From: Microvirga aerilata
Lineage (GTDB): Bacteria; Pseudomonadota; Alphaproteobacteria; Rhizobiales; Beijerinckiaceae
Assembly: GCF_016743775.1 (NCBI RefSeq)
Contig: NZ_JAEQMY010000021.1
Coordinates: 1-64,000 of the forward strand
Direction: 5' to 3'
DNA: 64,000 nucleotides
The notes below the pieces were generated by a model. It was not told the DNA's origin. It saw nothing but the letters and a program-made list of their open reading frames with translations, and ran no database searches. The translations under genes were made by a program, and so were the position numbers. Positions 38,308 to 49,318 of this stretch are shown here, piece after piece (positions within the stretch are counted from its first letter, which is position 1; the number at the start of each line of letters is the position of its first letter).

Positions 38308-39245
38308 TGACCGGTGCCCCTCTCCCCCTTGCGTCAGAGCCGTCCGGCATGCGTGGCTGGCTCCTGTCAGCGGAGCCGAATTCCCGCTGGCAGGCGCGCC
38401 TGGGCCGCTTCTATCTCGGCTGGCGGGCCTTCACCCGAAATCCGCTCGCCGTCATCGGTCTCGGCATCATCCTGATGCTGATCCTCGTGGCAGTCTTCGC
38501 CGACGTGATCGCCCCTTACTCGCCGGTCGCCGGCGGGGACCTGCGCACGCAGCGCCTCCTGCCGCCGAGCGGGACCTATTGGTTCGGCACGGACGATCAG
38601 GCCCGGGACATCTTCTCCCGCGTGATCCACGGCTCACGCATCACGCTCTTCGTCGTCGTGCTGGTGGCCCTGATCGCAACCCCCATCGGGCTTCTGGTCG
38701 GCACGGTCTCCGGATATCTCGGCGGCTGGGTCGATACGGTTCTGATGCGGATCACCGACATCTTCCTGGCCTTCCCGCGTCTCATCCTGGCGCTCGCCTT
38801 CGTGGCGGCCTTGGGGCCGGGCATCGAGAACGCCATCATCGCCATCGCGATCACCTCCTGGCCGCCATATGCCCGCATCGCGCGCGCCGAGACCATGATG
38901 ATCCGCAACAGCGACTTCATCGCCGCCGTGAAGCTCCAGGGCGCCTCCACGCCGCGCATCATCTTAGGCCACGTGGTGCCGCTGTGCCTTTCCTCGCTCA
39001 TCGTGCGCGTGACGCTCGACATGGCGGGAATCATCCTGACCGCGGCGGGCCTCGGCTTCCTCGGACTGGGCGCCCAGCCGCCGATGCCCGAGTGGGGCGC
39101 GATGGTTGCCACGGGCCGCAACTACCTCATCGATCAATGGTGGGTCGCCGCCATGCCGGGCCTGGCCATCTTCGTGGTGAGCCTCGGCTTCAACCTGCTG
39201 GGCGACGGCCTGCGCGACGTTCTCGATCCGAAGGCTGCCAAATGA
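38307..39245 (+). CDS. Dipeptide ABC transporter permease (DppC type)
   Basis: Second permease, 312 residues, with the OppC N-terminal segment (WRAFTRNPLAVIGLGI) preceding the first helix and the periplasmic motif YWFGTDDQARDIFSRVIHG. The ATPase-contact loop is AVKLQGASTPRIILGHVVP. The C-terminal end GDGLRDVLDPKAAK is typical. The ATG at 38307 overlaps the previous stop by one base, and its own stop overlaps the next ATG (ATGA). Confidence 0.93.
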   Translation: MTGAPLPLASEPSGMRGWLLSAEPNSRWQARLGRFYLGWRAFTRNPLAVIGLGIILMLILVAVFADVIAPYSPVAGGDLRTQRLLPPSGTYWFGTDDQARDIFSRVIHGSRITLFVVVLVALIATPIGLLVGTVSGYLGGWVDTVLMRITDIFLAFPRLILALAFVAALGPGIENAIIAIAITSWPPYARIARAETMMIRNSDFIAAVKLQGASTPRIILGHVVPLCLSSLIVRVTLDMAGIILTAAGLGFLGLGAQPPMPEWGAMVATGRNYLIDQWWVAAMPGLAIFVVSLGFNLLGDGLRDVLDPKAAK

Positions 39246-40078
39246 CGAAGCCGCTTCTCGACGTCGAAGACCTGCGCGTCCGCTTTCACCTGCGCACCGG
39301 CACCGTGGAAGCGGTGCGCGGCGTGTCCTTCCAGCTCGGCCGCGAGCGCCTCGGCATCGTGGGCGAGTCAGGCTCCGGCAAGTCGCAGACGGGCCGCGCC
39401 ATCCTCGGCCTGACCCCTCCGCCCGGCGAGGTCACGGCCCAGCGCCTCGCCTTCGACGGCATCGACCTTCTCACCGCCTCCAAGCGCACCCTGCGCACCT
39501 TGCGCGGCGGGCGCATCAGCATGGTGATGCAGGATCCGAAATACTCGCTGAACCCGGTCATGACCATCGGCGAGCAGATCATCGAGGCCTACAAGGCTCA
39601 CGCCAAGGCCGGCCGCAACGAGGCCCGCGACAAGGCGCTGGCCATGCTGGAGGCCGTGAAGATGCGCGATCCGCAGCGCGTGTTCTCGCTCTACCCGCAC
39701 GAGGTGTCGGGCGGCATGGGCCAGCGCGCCATGATTGCCATGATGCTCGTCACCGATCCCGATCTGCTCATCGCCGACGAGCCGACCTCGGCCCTCGACG
39801 TGACCGTGTCCATGGAGGTGCTGCGCATTCTCGACGAGCTCGTCAGCGAGCGCGGCATGGGGCTGATCTTCATCTCGCACGATCTCAAGCTCGTCTCCTC
39901 CTTCTGCGACCGGGTGCTGGTGATGTATGCCGGACGTGTGGTCGAGGAGCTGGAGGCGAAGAACCTGCGCGAGGCCAAGCACCCCTACACCCAGGGCCTG
40001 ATGCGCTGCCTGCCGACGCTCGCGGACGACGTTCGTCCGCTTCCCACCTTGAACCGTGACCCGGCTTGGGCGCTGTGA
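39242..40078 (+). CDS. Dipeptide ABC transporter ATP-binding protein (DppD type)
   Basis: First ATPase subunit, 278 residues. Walker A is GESGSGKSQTG, the signature is VSGGMGQRAM and Walker B is LLIADEPTSALD, followed by the switch histidine in FISHDLKL. The signature has GGMGQ instead of the usual GGQRQ, a variant seen in this family. It begins in an ATGA overlap with the permease gene. The C-terminal oligopeptide-transporter segment (HPYTQGLMRCLPTLADDVRP) is shorter than in DppD of E. coli. Confidence 0.93.
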   Translation: MTKPLLDVEDLRVRFHLRTGTVEAVRGVSFQLGRERLGIVGESGSGKSQTGRAILGLTPPPGEVTAQRLAFDGIDLLTASKRTLRTLRGGRISMVMQDPKYSLNPVMTIGEQIIEAYKAHAKAGRNEARDKALAMLEAVKMRDPQRVFSLYPHEVSGGMGQRAMIAMMLVTDPDLLIADEPTSALDVTVSMEVLRILDELVSERGMGLIFISHDLKLVSSFCDRVLVMYAGRVVEELEAKNLREAKHPYTQGLMRCLPTLADDVRPLPTLNRDPAWAL

Positions 40079-40866
40079 CGGATCCGATGCTCGATATCCA
40101 GAACCTTCAAGTCGTCTTCGGCACCGGCCGCCTCCGGGTCGACGCGGTCAAGAACGTGAGCTTCCATGTGGAGCCTGGCGCCGCCTATGGACTCGTGGGC
40201 GAATCCGGCTCCGGCAAGTCGACGGTGCTGCGCGCGATCTGCGGCCTTGCGCCCATCACGGCCGGTCGCGTCCGGGTCGACGGCGCGGCCGTCACCACGC
40301 CGCGGGGCAAGGCCTTCTACCGCACGGTGCAGATGGTCTTTCAGGATCCTTACGCATCCCTTCATCCGCGCCATACGGTCGACCGCACGCTCGCTGAGCC
40401 TTTGTCCATCCACGGCGAGAAGGACGCGGAGGCGCGCATCCTCCAGGCCCTGCGCGAGGTGGGGCTCGGCCCCTCCTTCCGGTTCCGCTACCCGCACCAG
40501 CTCTCGGGCGGACAGCGCCAGCGCATCGCCATCGCCCGGGCTCTCATCCTGCGTCCCAAGGTCCTGCTTCTCGACGAGCCGACCTCGGCGCTCGATGCCT
40601 CCGTGCAGGCGGAAATCTTGAATCTTCTCGACGATCTTCGCCGCAGGCTGGGGCTCACCTATATTCTGGTCAGCCATGACCTTGCGGTCGTGGCGCACCT
40701 GTGCGAGCGCCTTCTGGTCATGCGCCATGGCGAGGCCGTCGAGGAAACCACCTCCGTGGCGCTTCGCTCAGGTGCGGCGTCGAACGATTACACTCAGTCC
40801 CTGATCCATGCGAGCCAGGGCTTTACGCGCGCTGTGAGGCCATCCACCCAGGCTCTCGCCGGCTAA
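40075..40866 (+). CDS. Dipeptide ABC transporter ATP-binding protein (DppF type)
   Basis: Second ATPase subunit, 263 residues. Walker A is GESGSGKSTVLR, the signature [13 protein letters not shown], Walker B LLLDEPTSALD and the switch region ILVSHDLAVV. The GTG at 40075, overlapping the previous stop (GTGA), was taken as the start; an ATG four codons later is the alternative. DppD and DppF form a heterodimer under the two permeases. The protein ends soon after the core domain, without a long C-terminal extension. Confidence 0.93.
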   Translation: MTDPMLDIQNLQVVFGTGRLRVDAVKNVSFHVEPGAAYGLVGESGSGKSTVLRAICGLAPITAGRVRVDGAAVTTPRGKAFYRTVQMVFQDPYASLHPRHTVDRTLAEPLSIHGEKDAEARILQALREVGLGPSFRFRYPHQLSGGQRQRIAIARALILRPKVLLLDEPTSALDASVQAEILNLLDDLRRRLGLTYILVSHDLAVVAHLCERLLVMRHGEAVEETTSVALRSGAASNDYTQSLIHASQGFTRAVRPSTQALAG

Positions 40867-40899
40867 AGCTTTTGACCCCCAACCGTTTGATGTGAACCC

Positions 40900-41967
40900 A
40901 TGCCCCGTTCCTCCCTGATGCCGGTCTTCGACGGCCACAACGACGTCCTCCTTCGCCTGATGCGCGGCAAGATCCAGCCGGAGCAGGCCTTTCTCGAGGG
41001 CGACAACATCGGCCATCTCGACTGGCCCCGGATGAAGCAGGGCGGCTTCGTCGGGGGCTTCTTCGCCGTCTATGTCCCGTCCGAAGGGATCGGCATGGAT
41101 GTGGACGCCCTGATGGCGCAACCGCGCTACGACGTGCCCCTGCCGCCGCACCTGGCGCTCGCGCCGAGCCAGCAGGTCACGGTGCATATGGCGTCGCTTC
41201 TCATCCGCATCGAGCGGGCCTCCAACGGCGAGGTGAAGATCTGCCGCACGGCCGCCGACATCCGCCACTGCATCGACACCGGTAAGCTCGCGGCCATCCT
41301 GCACATCGAGGGCGCGGAGGGCATCGATCCGGATCTCCACATGCTCGACGTGCTCTACGAGAGCGGCCTGCGCTCCATCGGCCCGGTCTGGAGCCGTCCC
41401 AACATCTTCGGCCACGGCGTGCCGTTCCGCTACCCATCGACACCCGATACGGGCCCCGGGCTGACGGACCGCGGAATCGAGCTGGTTCGCGCCTGCAACC
41501 GGCTCAAGGTGATGATCGACCTGTCGCACCTGAACGAGAAGGGCTTTTGGGACGTGGCGCGGCTCTCGGACGCGCCGCTCGTCGCCACCCATTCGAACGC
41601 GTGGGAGATCTGCCAGCACTCCCGCAACCTCACGGACAAGCAGCTCGCCGCCATCCGCGAAAGCGGCGGCATGGTGGGCGTGAACTTCGCCACCTCGTTC
41701 ATCCGGCCCGACGGCCGGCGCGACGACGACACGCCGCTGGAGGAGATGATCCGCCATATGGACCACCTGATCGAGCATGTGGGCGTCGACGGCGTGGGCC
41801 TCGGCTCCGACTTCGACGGGGCGACGATTCCCGCCGAGATCGCCGACGTGCGCGGCCTGCCCCGCCTCGTCGACGCCATGCGCCGGCACGGCTACGACGA
41901 GGCCACCCTGCGCAAGCTCTGCTACGAGAACTGGGTGGGCGTTCTGGAGCGCACCTGGGGACGGTGA
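40900..41967 (+). CDS. M19 family membrane-dipeptidase-type peptidase
   Basis: A zinc peptidase of the renal dipeptidase family (M19), 355 residues, that hydrolyses dipeptides, including some D-amino-acid ones. Metal-binding features: FDGHNDVLLR at the N-terminus (HxD), the bridging glutamate in LHIEGAEGI, LSHLNEKGFWDVARL, VATHSNAWEICQHSRNLTD with its histidine, and GVGLGSDFDGATIP. No signal peptide is seen, so it should act in the cytoplasm. It begins 33 bases after dppF and is the natural next step after peptide uptake. Confidence 0.93.
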   Translation: MPRSSLMPVFDGHNDVLLRLMRGKIQPEQAFLEGDNIGHLDWPRMKQGGFVGGFFAVYVPSEGIGMDVDALMAQPRYDVPLPPHLALAPSQQVTVHMASLLIRIERASNGEVKICRTAADIRHCIDTGKLAAILHIEGAEGIDPDLHMLDVLYESGLRSIGPVWSRPNIFGHGVPFRYPSTPDTGPGLTDRGIELVRACNRLKVMIDLSHLNEKGFWDVARLSDAPLVATHSNAWEICQHSRNLTDKQLAAIRESGGMVGVNFATSFIRPDGRRDDDTPLEEMIRHMDHLIEHVGVDGVGLGSDFDGATIPAEIADVRGLPRLVDAMRRHGYDEATLRKLCYENWVGVLERTWGR

Positions 41968-41995
41968 GATGGATAGGCCGCGATCGTCCAGGGCT

Positions 41996-42163
41996 ATCCC
42001 GGACGGCGGAAGCCGATCCGGGATAGCAGGCAGGATTGAGTGCGAGAAGCACAACATTGTCATCCCCGCGCAGGCGGGGATCCATAACCGCTGACGGTGC
42101 CGGACTGATCGAAGGCTGTGGTTATGGATTCCGGGCTCGGCTACGCCGCCCCGGAATGACAGT
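41996..42163 (+). repeat. 168-bp intergenic repeat, copy 1 (CCATAACC type)
   Basis: This stretch aligns without gaps with 47362-47529 over 168 bases and contains the same palindromic core as the 12632 element (ATCCATAACC and GGTTATGGAT arms, ends TGTCAT and ATGACAGT). The 344-base gap after the dipeptidase gene holds this repeat and a further hairpin at 42222; no gene is seen. Confidence 0.75.
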
Positions 42164-42221
42164 GCTCTTTCCTGAAAGCGATACCGGATTGCCTACGGCA
42201 TCCGTGATGACACCCACCGTC

Positions 42222-42244
42222 ATGGCCGGGCTCGTCCCGGCCAT
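42222..42244 (-). terminator. Hairpin downstream of the polyamine operon
   Basis: Perfect 9-bp inverted repeat, arms ATGGCCGGG and CCCGGCCAT with a 5-base loop, 68 bases beyond the last gene of the polyamine transporter on the - strand. The sequence looks like another small dispersed repeat and has no T run, so a role in ending transcription is only possible. Confidence 0.4.
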
Positions 42245-42311
42245 CTACGCTTTCAAGCAGAGTTGACACGTGGAGCCTCGGAACCAGTCCGGGGATGATG
42301 GATTGAGCTGC

Positions 42312-43151
42312 TTACCGCTCCGCCTTCGCGGTCAGGGCAAACACGCTCGCGATCCCACCGACGCCCAGCATGAGCAGCAGGCTCACTGCGTTGATGGCCG
42401 GCGTCGCGCCCTCACGCATCTGGCCGTACATGGTGATCGGCAGCGGTGCGTCGGAACCCACGAGCATCAGAGTCGTGTTGAAGTTCTCGAACGACATGAG
42501 CAGCGCCACCAAGCCCGCACCGATGAGAGAAGGCCTCAGGAACGGCAGCGTGACGGTGCGCAGCACCCGCGTGCGGCTGGCGCCGAGATCGAAGGCCGCC
42601 TCCTCCAATGAGCGGTCGAACTTGCGAAGGCGCGCGGCGATGATGAGCGTCGAGATGGTGAGGATGAAGGAGAGCTGCCCGAGGATCACAAGGGACAGGC
42701 CGGGCCGCAGGAAGTCCAGATCGGTCTGAAGCCAATCTTCCAGGCCGTTCGCCAGACGCGAGAAGAAGGCGAGGATCGAGATGCCGAGCACCACGCCTGG
42801 GATCACCAGAGGCCAGAGCATCATCATGGCGAGAAACGTCTTGCCGCGAAACTCGGCCCGCTCCAGCACCCAGGCATTGACCGTGCCGACGAGCACCGCG
42901 AGGAGCGCTACGGGTATCGCCACCTTGAAGCTGTTGCCGATGCTGGACAGCCAGACAGGATCCGTGAGCACGCCGGGCTTGCCGAAGGCGGCGCCGGAGC
43001 CGGTGAACCATTCCAGCGTAAAGCCGCGCCAGGGCGGCGACGGGAACGGGCTCGCGTTGAAGGCAAAGATCGCCACGATGAGGAGCGGCGCGAACAGGAA
43101 GACGTAGAACGCCGCGATGTAGAGCTTCCAGGCCAATGACGGACGGTTCAT
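42312..43151 (-). CDS. Spermidine/putrescine-type ABC transporter permease (PotC type)
   Basis: Second permease of a polyamine-type importer, 279 residues, with six predicted helices and the family start LYIAAFYVFLFAPLLIVAIFAFN. The EAA loop is AAFDLGASRTRVLRTVTLPF. It follows the PotB-type gene by four bases and closes the operon of four genes on the - strand. Substrate identity (spermidine, putrescine or another cationic molecule) rests on the whole operon and is not proven. Confidence 0.92.
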   Translation of the reverse strand: MNRPSLAWKLYIAAFYVFLFAPLLIVAIFAFNASPFPSPPWRGFTLEWFTGSGAAFGKPGVLTDPVWLSSIGNSFKVAIPVALLAVLVGTVNAWVLERAEFRGKTFLAMMMLWPLVIPGVVLGISILAFFSRLANGLEDWLQTDLDFLRPGLSLVILGQLSFILTISTLIIAARLRKFDRSLEEAAFDLGASRTRVLRTVTLPFLRPSLIGAGLVALLMSFENFNTTLMLVGSDAPLPITMYGQMREGATPAINAVSLLLMLGVGGIASVFALTAKAER

Positions 43152-43155
43152 GGGA

Positions 43156-44025
43156 TCATGCCTGCTTCAAGGTGGTGCCGAGGCTCTGGCCCGTGAGGCG
43201 CAGTCCCAGCCAAACGATGGCCGAGGACAGGAGCAGGAGCAGCATGCCGAAAGCCGCCCCTTGAGGCCAGTTGAAGCGCGTGATGAACTGCGCGTAGATC
43301 TGTTCCGTGAACCACAGGCCGTTCTTGCCGCCGAGCAGCACCGGCGTCGCGAAGTTGCCGACGGTGAGCATGAACACGATGATGCACCCCGCGACAATGC
43401 CGGGCATCGCGTGGGGAATGACGATCCGGCGCAGCACGGTCCAGCGGCTGCCGCCGAGATCAAAGCCCGCCTCAACGACGGCCGGCTCCAGGCTTTCCAG
43501 CGCATTGGCGAGCGGCACGATCATGAACAGAAGCCCGCCATAAACGAGGCCGAGGATGACCGCGCCGTCGTTGTAGAGCAGTTCCACCGGCTGATCGGCA
43601 GCTCCGACCGCGCGCAGGATGTAGGAGACGACGCCGGTCTCGCGCAGCAGCATCATCCAGCCGAGCGTACGCACCAGCTCCGAGACCCAGAACGGCAGCA
43701 GGCAGAGCAGCAGCAGCATCGCCTTCACGCGGCCTTGCGCCACGCGGGCGATATAGAGCGCGATGGGAAAGGCGAGCACGAGAGTGAGCGCCGTGACCAG
43801 GATCGACATGAAGGCCGTGCGCGCGAAGGTGCGCCAGTAGAGCGGCTCGGTGAAGAACTCGAGATAGTTGCGAAAGCCGAAGGCATAGACCCGCGGCGCC
43901 ACCCTCTCGCTGAAGGAGAGGACGAGGATCTCCACATGGGGCAGCACGATGAGGAGCCCGAGCCACAGGATGGCGGGTGCAAGCAGCAGGAAGAGCGTGA
44001 GGCGCTGCGCCGGTTTTTGCATCAT
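43156..44025 (-). CDS. Spermidine/putrescine-type ABC transporter permease (PotB type)
   Basis: First permease, 289 residues, with six predicted helices. Typical PotB features are the N-terminal LFLLLAPAILWLGLLIVLPH helix and the EAA loop AGFDLGGSRWTVLRRIVIPH. Its ATG overlaps the ATPase gene stop, so it is translationally coupled to it. The two permeases form the channel used with the PotD-type binding protein at the head of the operon. Confidence 0.92.
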   Translation of the reverse strand: MMQKPAQRLTLFLLLAPAILWLGLLIVLPHVEILVLSFSERVAPRVYAFGFRNYLEFFTEPLYWRTFARTAFMSILVTALTLVLAFPIALYIARVAQGRVKAMLLLLCLLPFWVSELVRTLGWMMLLRETGVVSYILRAVGAADQPVELLYNDGAVILGLVYGGLLFMIVPLANALESLEPAVVEAGFDLGGSRWTVLRRIVIPHAMPGIVAGCIIVFMLTVGNFATPVLLGGKNGLWFTEQIYAQFITRFNWPQGAAFGMLLLLLSSAIVWLGLRLTGQSLGTTLKQA

Positions 44026-45101
44026 GCGGCGAACACCTTCATGGCGTCCGCCGTCCAGCCCACATGGACCGGTGCGCCGACCTGGATGCCGGCGAGCGGC
44101 CCCGCCTGGGGCAGCACGGCGCGCACAGGCTCGGCGAAGCCTGCCGTGTCGATGAGCAGGCTGGAAGCGGCACCGTCGAAGAGCACGGCCGAGACACGGC
44201 CCTCGAAGCGGTTGGGCAGGCTGCCCAATAACGAGGGGTCCTGCGCGAGCGCCACGGCCTCCGGGCGCACGAAGGCGAGCGCGGCCTGTCCTGCTCTGCC
44301 CTGCCCCTGCACCACGGCGCCCGAGGGCAAGCGCACGGCAATGGCCCCGTTGGAGGCCGATGCCTCACCCTGCAGGCGGTTCGTCTCGCCGACGAAGCTC
44401 GCCACGAAGGGGGTGGCCGGGTTGTGATAGAGCTCGCGCGGGCTGCCCACCTGCTCGAACCGGCCCTGGTTCATCACGGCGATGCGGTCGGACATCACGA
44501 GCGCTTCCGACTGATCGTGCGTGATGTAGGCAAACGTCGTGTTGAAGGTGCCCTGCAGCTGCTTGAGCTCGATCTTCATGTGCTCGCGCAGCTTGAGATC
44601 GAGCGCGCCCAGCGGCTCGTCGAGCAGCACGAGGGTGGGCTCCAGCACGAGGCAGCGGGCGATCGCCACACGCTGCCGCTGACCGCCGGACAAAGCCGTC
44701 ACGCGGCGCTCGCCAAAGCCTTTGAGACCCACGCGCTCCAGCATGCGGCCGGCGCGCTCCTCCGCCTCGGCGCGAGACACGCCGCGGCAGGTGAGCCCAT
44801 AGGCCACGTTCTCGCCGACGCTCATCATGGGAAAGAGCGCGAGGCTCTGGAATACCATGTTGACGGGGCGCCTGTTGGCCGGGACGCCGATCATCGATTG
44901 GCCGCGGATACGGATGTCGCCGGAGGTGGGATGCTCGAACCCGGCGATCATGCGCATCAGGGTGGTCTTGCCGCAGCCGGAAGGGCCGAGGATGGAGAAG
45001 AACTCGCCGGGGGCGACGCTGAACGACACGTCATCGACGGCCGCATGCGCGCCGAAGCGCTTGGTGACACGAACGATATCGAGATCGGTGGAAGGGGCCA
45101 T
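44022..45101 (-). CDS. potA: Spermidine/putrescine-type ABC transporter ATP-binding protein (PotA type)
   Basis: ATPase of the importer, 359 residues. The ATPase domain has Walker A GPSGCGKTTLMR, signature [13 protein letters not shown], Walker B LVLLDEPLGALD and the switch histidine in YITHDQSEAL. The C-terminal TOBE domain (about 275-355) is also present. The ATG at 45101 was chosen; the 19 codons upstream overlap the gap and look unrelated. It follows the binding protein gene by 61 bases and overlaps the permease start. Confidence 0.93.
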   Translation of the reverse strand: MAPSTDLDIVRVTKRFGAHAAVDDVSFSVAPGEFFSILGPSGCGKTTLMRMIAGFEHPTSGDIRIRGQSMIGVPANRRPVNMVFQSLALFPMMSVGENVAYGLTCRGVSRAEAEERAGRMLERVGLKGFGERRVTALSGGQRQRVAIARCLVLEPTLVLLDEPLGALDLKLREHMKIELKQLQGTFNTTFAYITHDQSEALVMSDRIAVMNQGRFEQVGSPRELYHNPATPFVASFVGETNRLQGEASASNGAIAVRLPSGAVVQGQGRAGQAALAFVRPEAVALAQDPSLLGSLPNRFEGRVSAVLFDGAASSLLIDTAGFAEPVRAVLPQAGPLAGIQVGAPVHVGWTADAMKVFAA

Positions 45102-45162
45102 GACGCTGCCGATACAAAGAGTCATCCCCCGGAAATCCGGGGGATGATCAATACACAAGGTT

Positions 45163-47350
<2,188 letters not shown>

Positions 47351-47361
47351 GCCCCCTCGGC

Positions 47362-47529
47362 ATCCCGGAGGGCGGAAACCGTTCCGGGATTGCAGGCAGG
47401 ATCGAGTGCGAGAAGCACAACATTGTCATCCCCGCGCAGGCGGGGATCCATAACCGCTGACAGTGCCGGACTGATCGAAGCCTGTAGTTATGGATCCCGG
47501 GCTCTGCTCCGCAGCCCCGCGACGACAGT
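47362..47529 (+). repeat. 168-bp intergenic repeat, copy 2 (CCATAACC type)
   Basis: Ungapped match to 41996-42163, with about one mismatch in every eight bases concentrated near the end. It holds ATCCATAACC and the facing TAGTTATGGAT arm, so pairing is weaker here. The 240-base gap between pip and the dehydrogenase gene contains only this and the short element after it. Confidence 0.75.
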
Positions 47530-47545
47530 GCTTGACTGGTCTACG

Positions 47546-47578
47546 TGATCCCGGACCGGCTGCGCCGTCCAGGATGAC
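47546..47578 (+). repeat. Short palindromic repeat (TCCCGGAC type)
   Basis: TGATCCCGGACCGGC followed by GCCGTCCAGGATGAC, the same unit as at 8136 after deoB (TGATCCCGGACCGGCTCC and GTCCGGAATGAC). It lies directly at the 3' end of the dehydrogenase gene. Confidence 0.5.
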
Positions 47579-47590
47579 GATGATGAAAAA

Positions 47591-48376
47591 CTACTTCGCC
47601 GTCCAGCCGCCATCCATGGACAGGTTCGAACCCGACATCTGGCTCGCCGCGTCCGAGCAGAGGAAGACGGCAAGCGCCGCCACCTGGTCCACGGTCACGA
47701 ACTGCTTGGTGGGCTGGGCCTCCAGCATGACGTCGTTGATCACCTGCTCCTTGGTGAGCCCGCGCGCCTTCATGGTGTCGGGAATCTGTCTCTCGACAAG
47801 CGGCGTCCACACATAGCCGGGGCTGATGCAGTTCACCGTGATGCCGTGGGTGGCCACTTCCAGCGCCACCGTCTTGGTCAGGCCCGCGATGCCGTGCTTG
47901 GCGGCCACATAGGCCGACTTGAAGGGCGAGGCCACGAGGGAATGGGCCGAGGCCGTGTTGATGATGCGCCCCCATCCCCGCGCCTTCATGCCGGGCACGG
48001 CGGCGCGGATCGCATGGAAGGCCGACGAAAGGTTGATGGCGATGATCTGGTCCCACTTCTCGACCGGGAAATCCTCCACCGGCGAGACGAACTGAATGCC
48101 CGCATTGTTGACCAGGATGTCGACGGAACCGAACCTGGTCTCGCCGAGGCGGATCATCTCCTCGATCTCGTGGGGCTTCGTCATGTCGGCGGGCGAATAG
48201 ACGGCACCGACGCCGAACTCGCTTTCGATGCCGGCGCGTGTCTTTTCGATCTCAGTCGCGTCGCCGAGGCCGTTGATGACCACGTTGGCGCCCTCCTTGG
48301 CGAAGGCGCGGGCAATGGCAAGGCCGATGCCGCTGGTCGAGCCGGTCACGACGGCTGTCTTGGATGTCAAAGTCAT
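47591..48376 (-). CDS. bdhA: 3-hydroxybutyrate dehydrogenase
   Basis: NAD-dependent short-chain dehydrogenase of 261 residues that oxidises D-3-hydroxybutyrate to acetoacetate, part of polyhydroxybutyrate use. The nucleotide motif is VTGSTSGIGLAIARAF, NNAGIQF follows, and the catalytic Ser-Tyr-Lys triad is in NTASAHSLVASPFKSAYVAAKHG. The C-terminal segment with EAQPTKQFVTVDQVAAL and the ending DGGWTAK match BdhA proteins well. It stands alone, between repeats and pxpB. Confidence 0.94.
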   Translation of the reverse strand: MTLTSKTAVVTGSTSGIGLAIARAFAKEGANVVINGLGDATEIEKTRAGIESEFGVGAVYSPADMTKPHEIEEMIRLGETRFGSVDILVNNAGIQFVSPVEDFPVEKWDQIIAINLSSAFHAIRAAVPGMKARGWGRIINTASAHSLVASPFKSAYVAAKHGIAGLTKTVALEVATHGITVNCISPGYVWTPLVERQIPDTMKARGLTKEQVINDVMLEAQPTKQFVTVDQVAALAVFLCSDAASQMSGSNLSMDGGWTAK

Positions 48377-48598
48377 GGTCTACTCCGCAGGGGCCTGGGC
48401 TCCAGGCATCAGATGGAGGGTGGCATAGCACGAAGCACGAGGCGAGGTTGAGCCTAGCAAAAAGACTGATAGCCTCGAGGAGGCCGGCCTTGCGAGCCCA
48501 TGTGCTGAATGCATGTCTTTGCTCTTCCCCTTGCCGTTGAATGACAGGCCCCGATGTGAGAGGTCTGTTGACGTATCGGCCTATTGATTGGGGGCGTG

Positions 48599-49318
48599 GT
48601 GACAGCACCGAGAATCCTTCCCTGCGGCGACAGCGCCCTGACCGTCGAATTCGGCCAGACCATCGACCCGGCCATCAACGGCATGGTCCTGGCGCTCGAC
48701 GACATCATCCGCGCCCGCGCCCCGGCAGGCCTGATCGAGACCGTGCCCACCTACCGGTCGATCACGGTGCAGTTCGATCCGGTCGCCACCGACTACGATG
48801 CTCTCATCGGCTTCCTGAACGATGCCGCCAGGGATATCGCGCCCCGCGAGGCCGTCGGTCGGCGCTGGCGGGTCCCGGTTGTCTATGGCGGCGAGTACGG
48901 CAGCGACCTGGAGGAGGTCGCAGAAATCCATGGTCTCACGCCCCATCAGGTGATCGAGATCCACTCCTCCGCGGTCTACCGCATCTACCTGATCGGCTTC
49001 CTGCCGGGCTTCACCTATCTGGGCGGCCTCGACAAGCGGATCGCCACATCCCGCCGGCTTCATCCCCGCGCCAAGATTCCCTCGGGCACCATCATGATCG
49101 GCGGCGAGCAGGCCGGGATCGCCCCCATGGACATGCCGAGCGGCTGGCACAATCTGGGCCGCACGCCCGTGCGCACCTATGCGCCGGAGCGGGACCCGGC
49201 GTTCCTGTTCGCGGCCGGGGACGAGCTCGTTTTCGAGCCTATCGATGCCTCGCGCTGGGAGGCCCTGGAGAAAGCAGCCCTCGCAGGCGAGCCCGTGGCC
49301 GAGGAGGTGCGCCCATGA
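48599..49318 (+). CDS. pxpB: 5-oxoprolinase subunit B (KipI family)
   Basis: PxpB is one subunit of the ATP-dependent prokaryotic 5-oxoprolinase, which opens 5-oxoproline to glutamate. The protein of about 239 residues has the family start ILPCGDSALTVEFGQTID and the motif YRIYLIGFLPGFTYLGGL, then GGEQAGIAPMDMPSGWHNLGRTP. The start is uncertain: GTG at 48599 or 48596, or a TTG at 48584; none has a strong ribosome-binding site. Its stop overlaps the pxpC ATG (ATGA). Confidence 0.9.
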   Translation: MTAPRILPCGDSALTVEFGQTIDPAINGMVLALDDIIRARAPAGLIETVPTYRSITVQFDPVATDYDALIGFLNDAARDIAPREAVGRRWRVPVVYGGEYGSDLEEVAEIHGLTPHQVIEIHSSAVYRIYLIGFLPGFTYLGGLDKRIATSRRLHPRAKIPSGTIMIGGEQAGIAPMDMPSGWHNLGRTPVRTYAPERDPAFLFAAGDELVFEPIDASRWEALEKAALAGEPVAEEVRP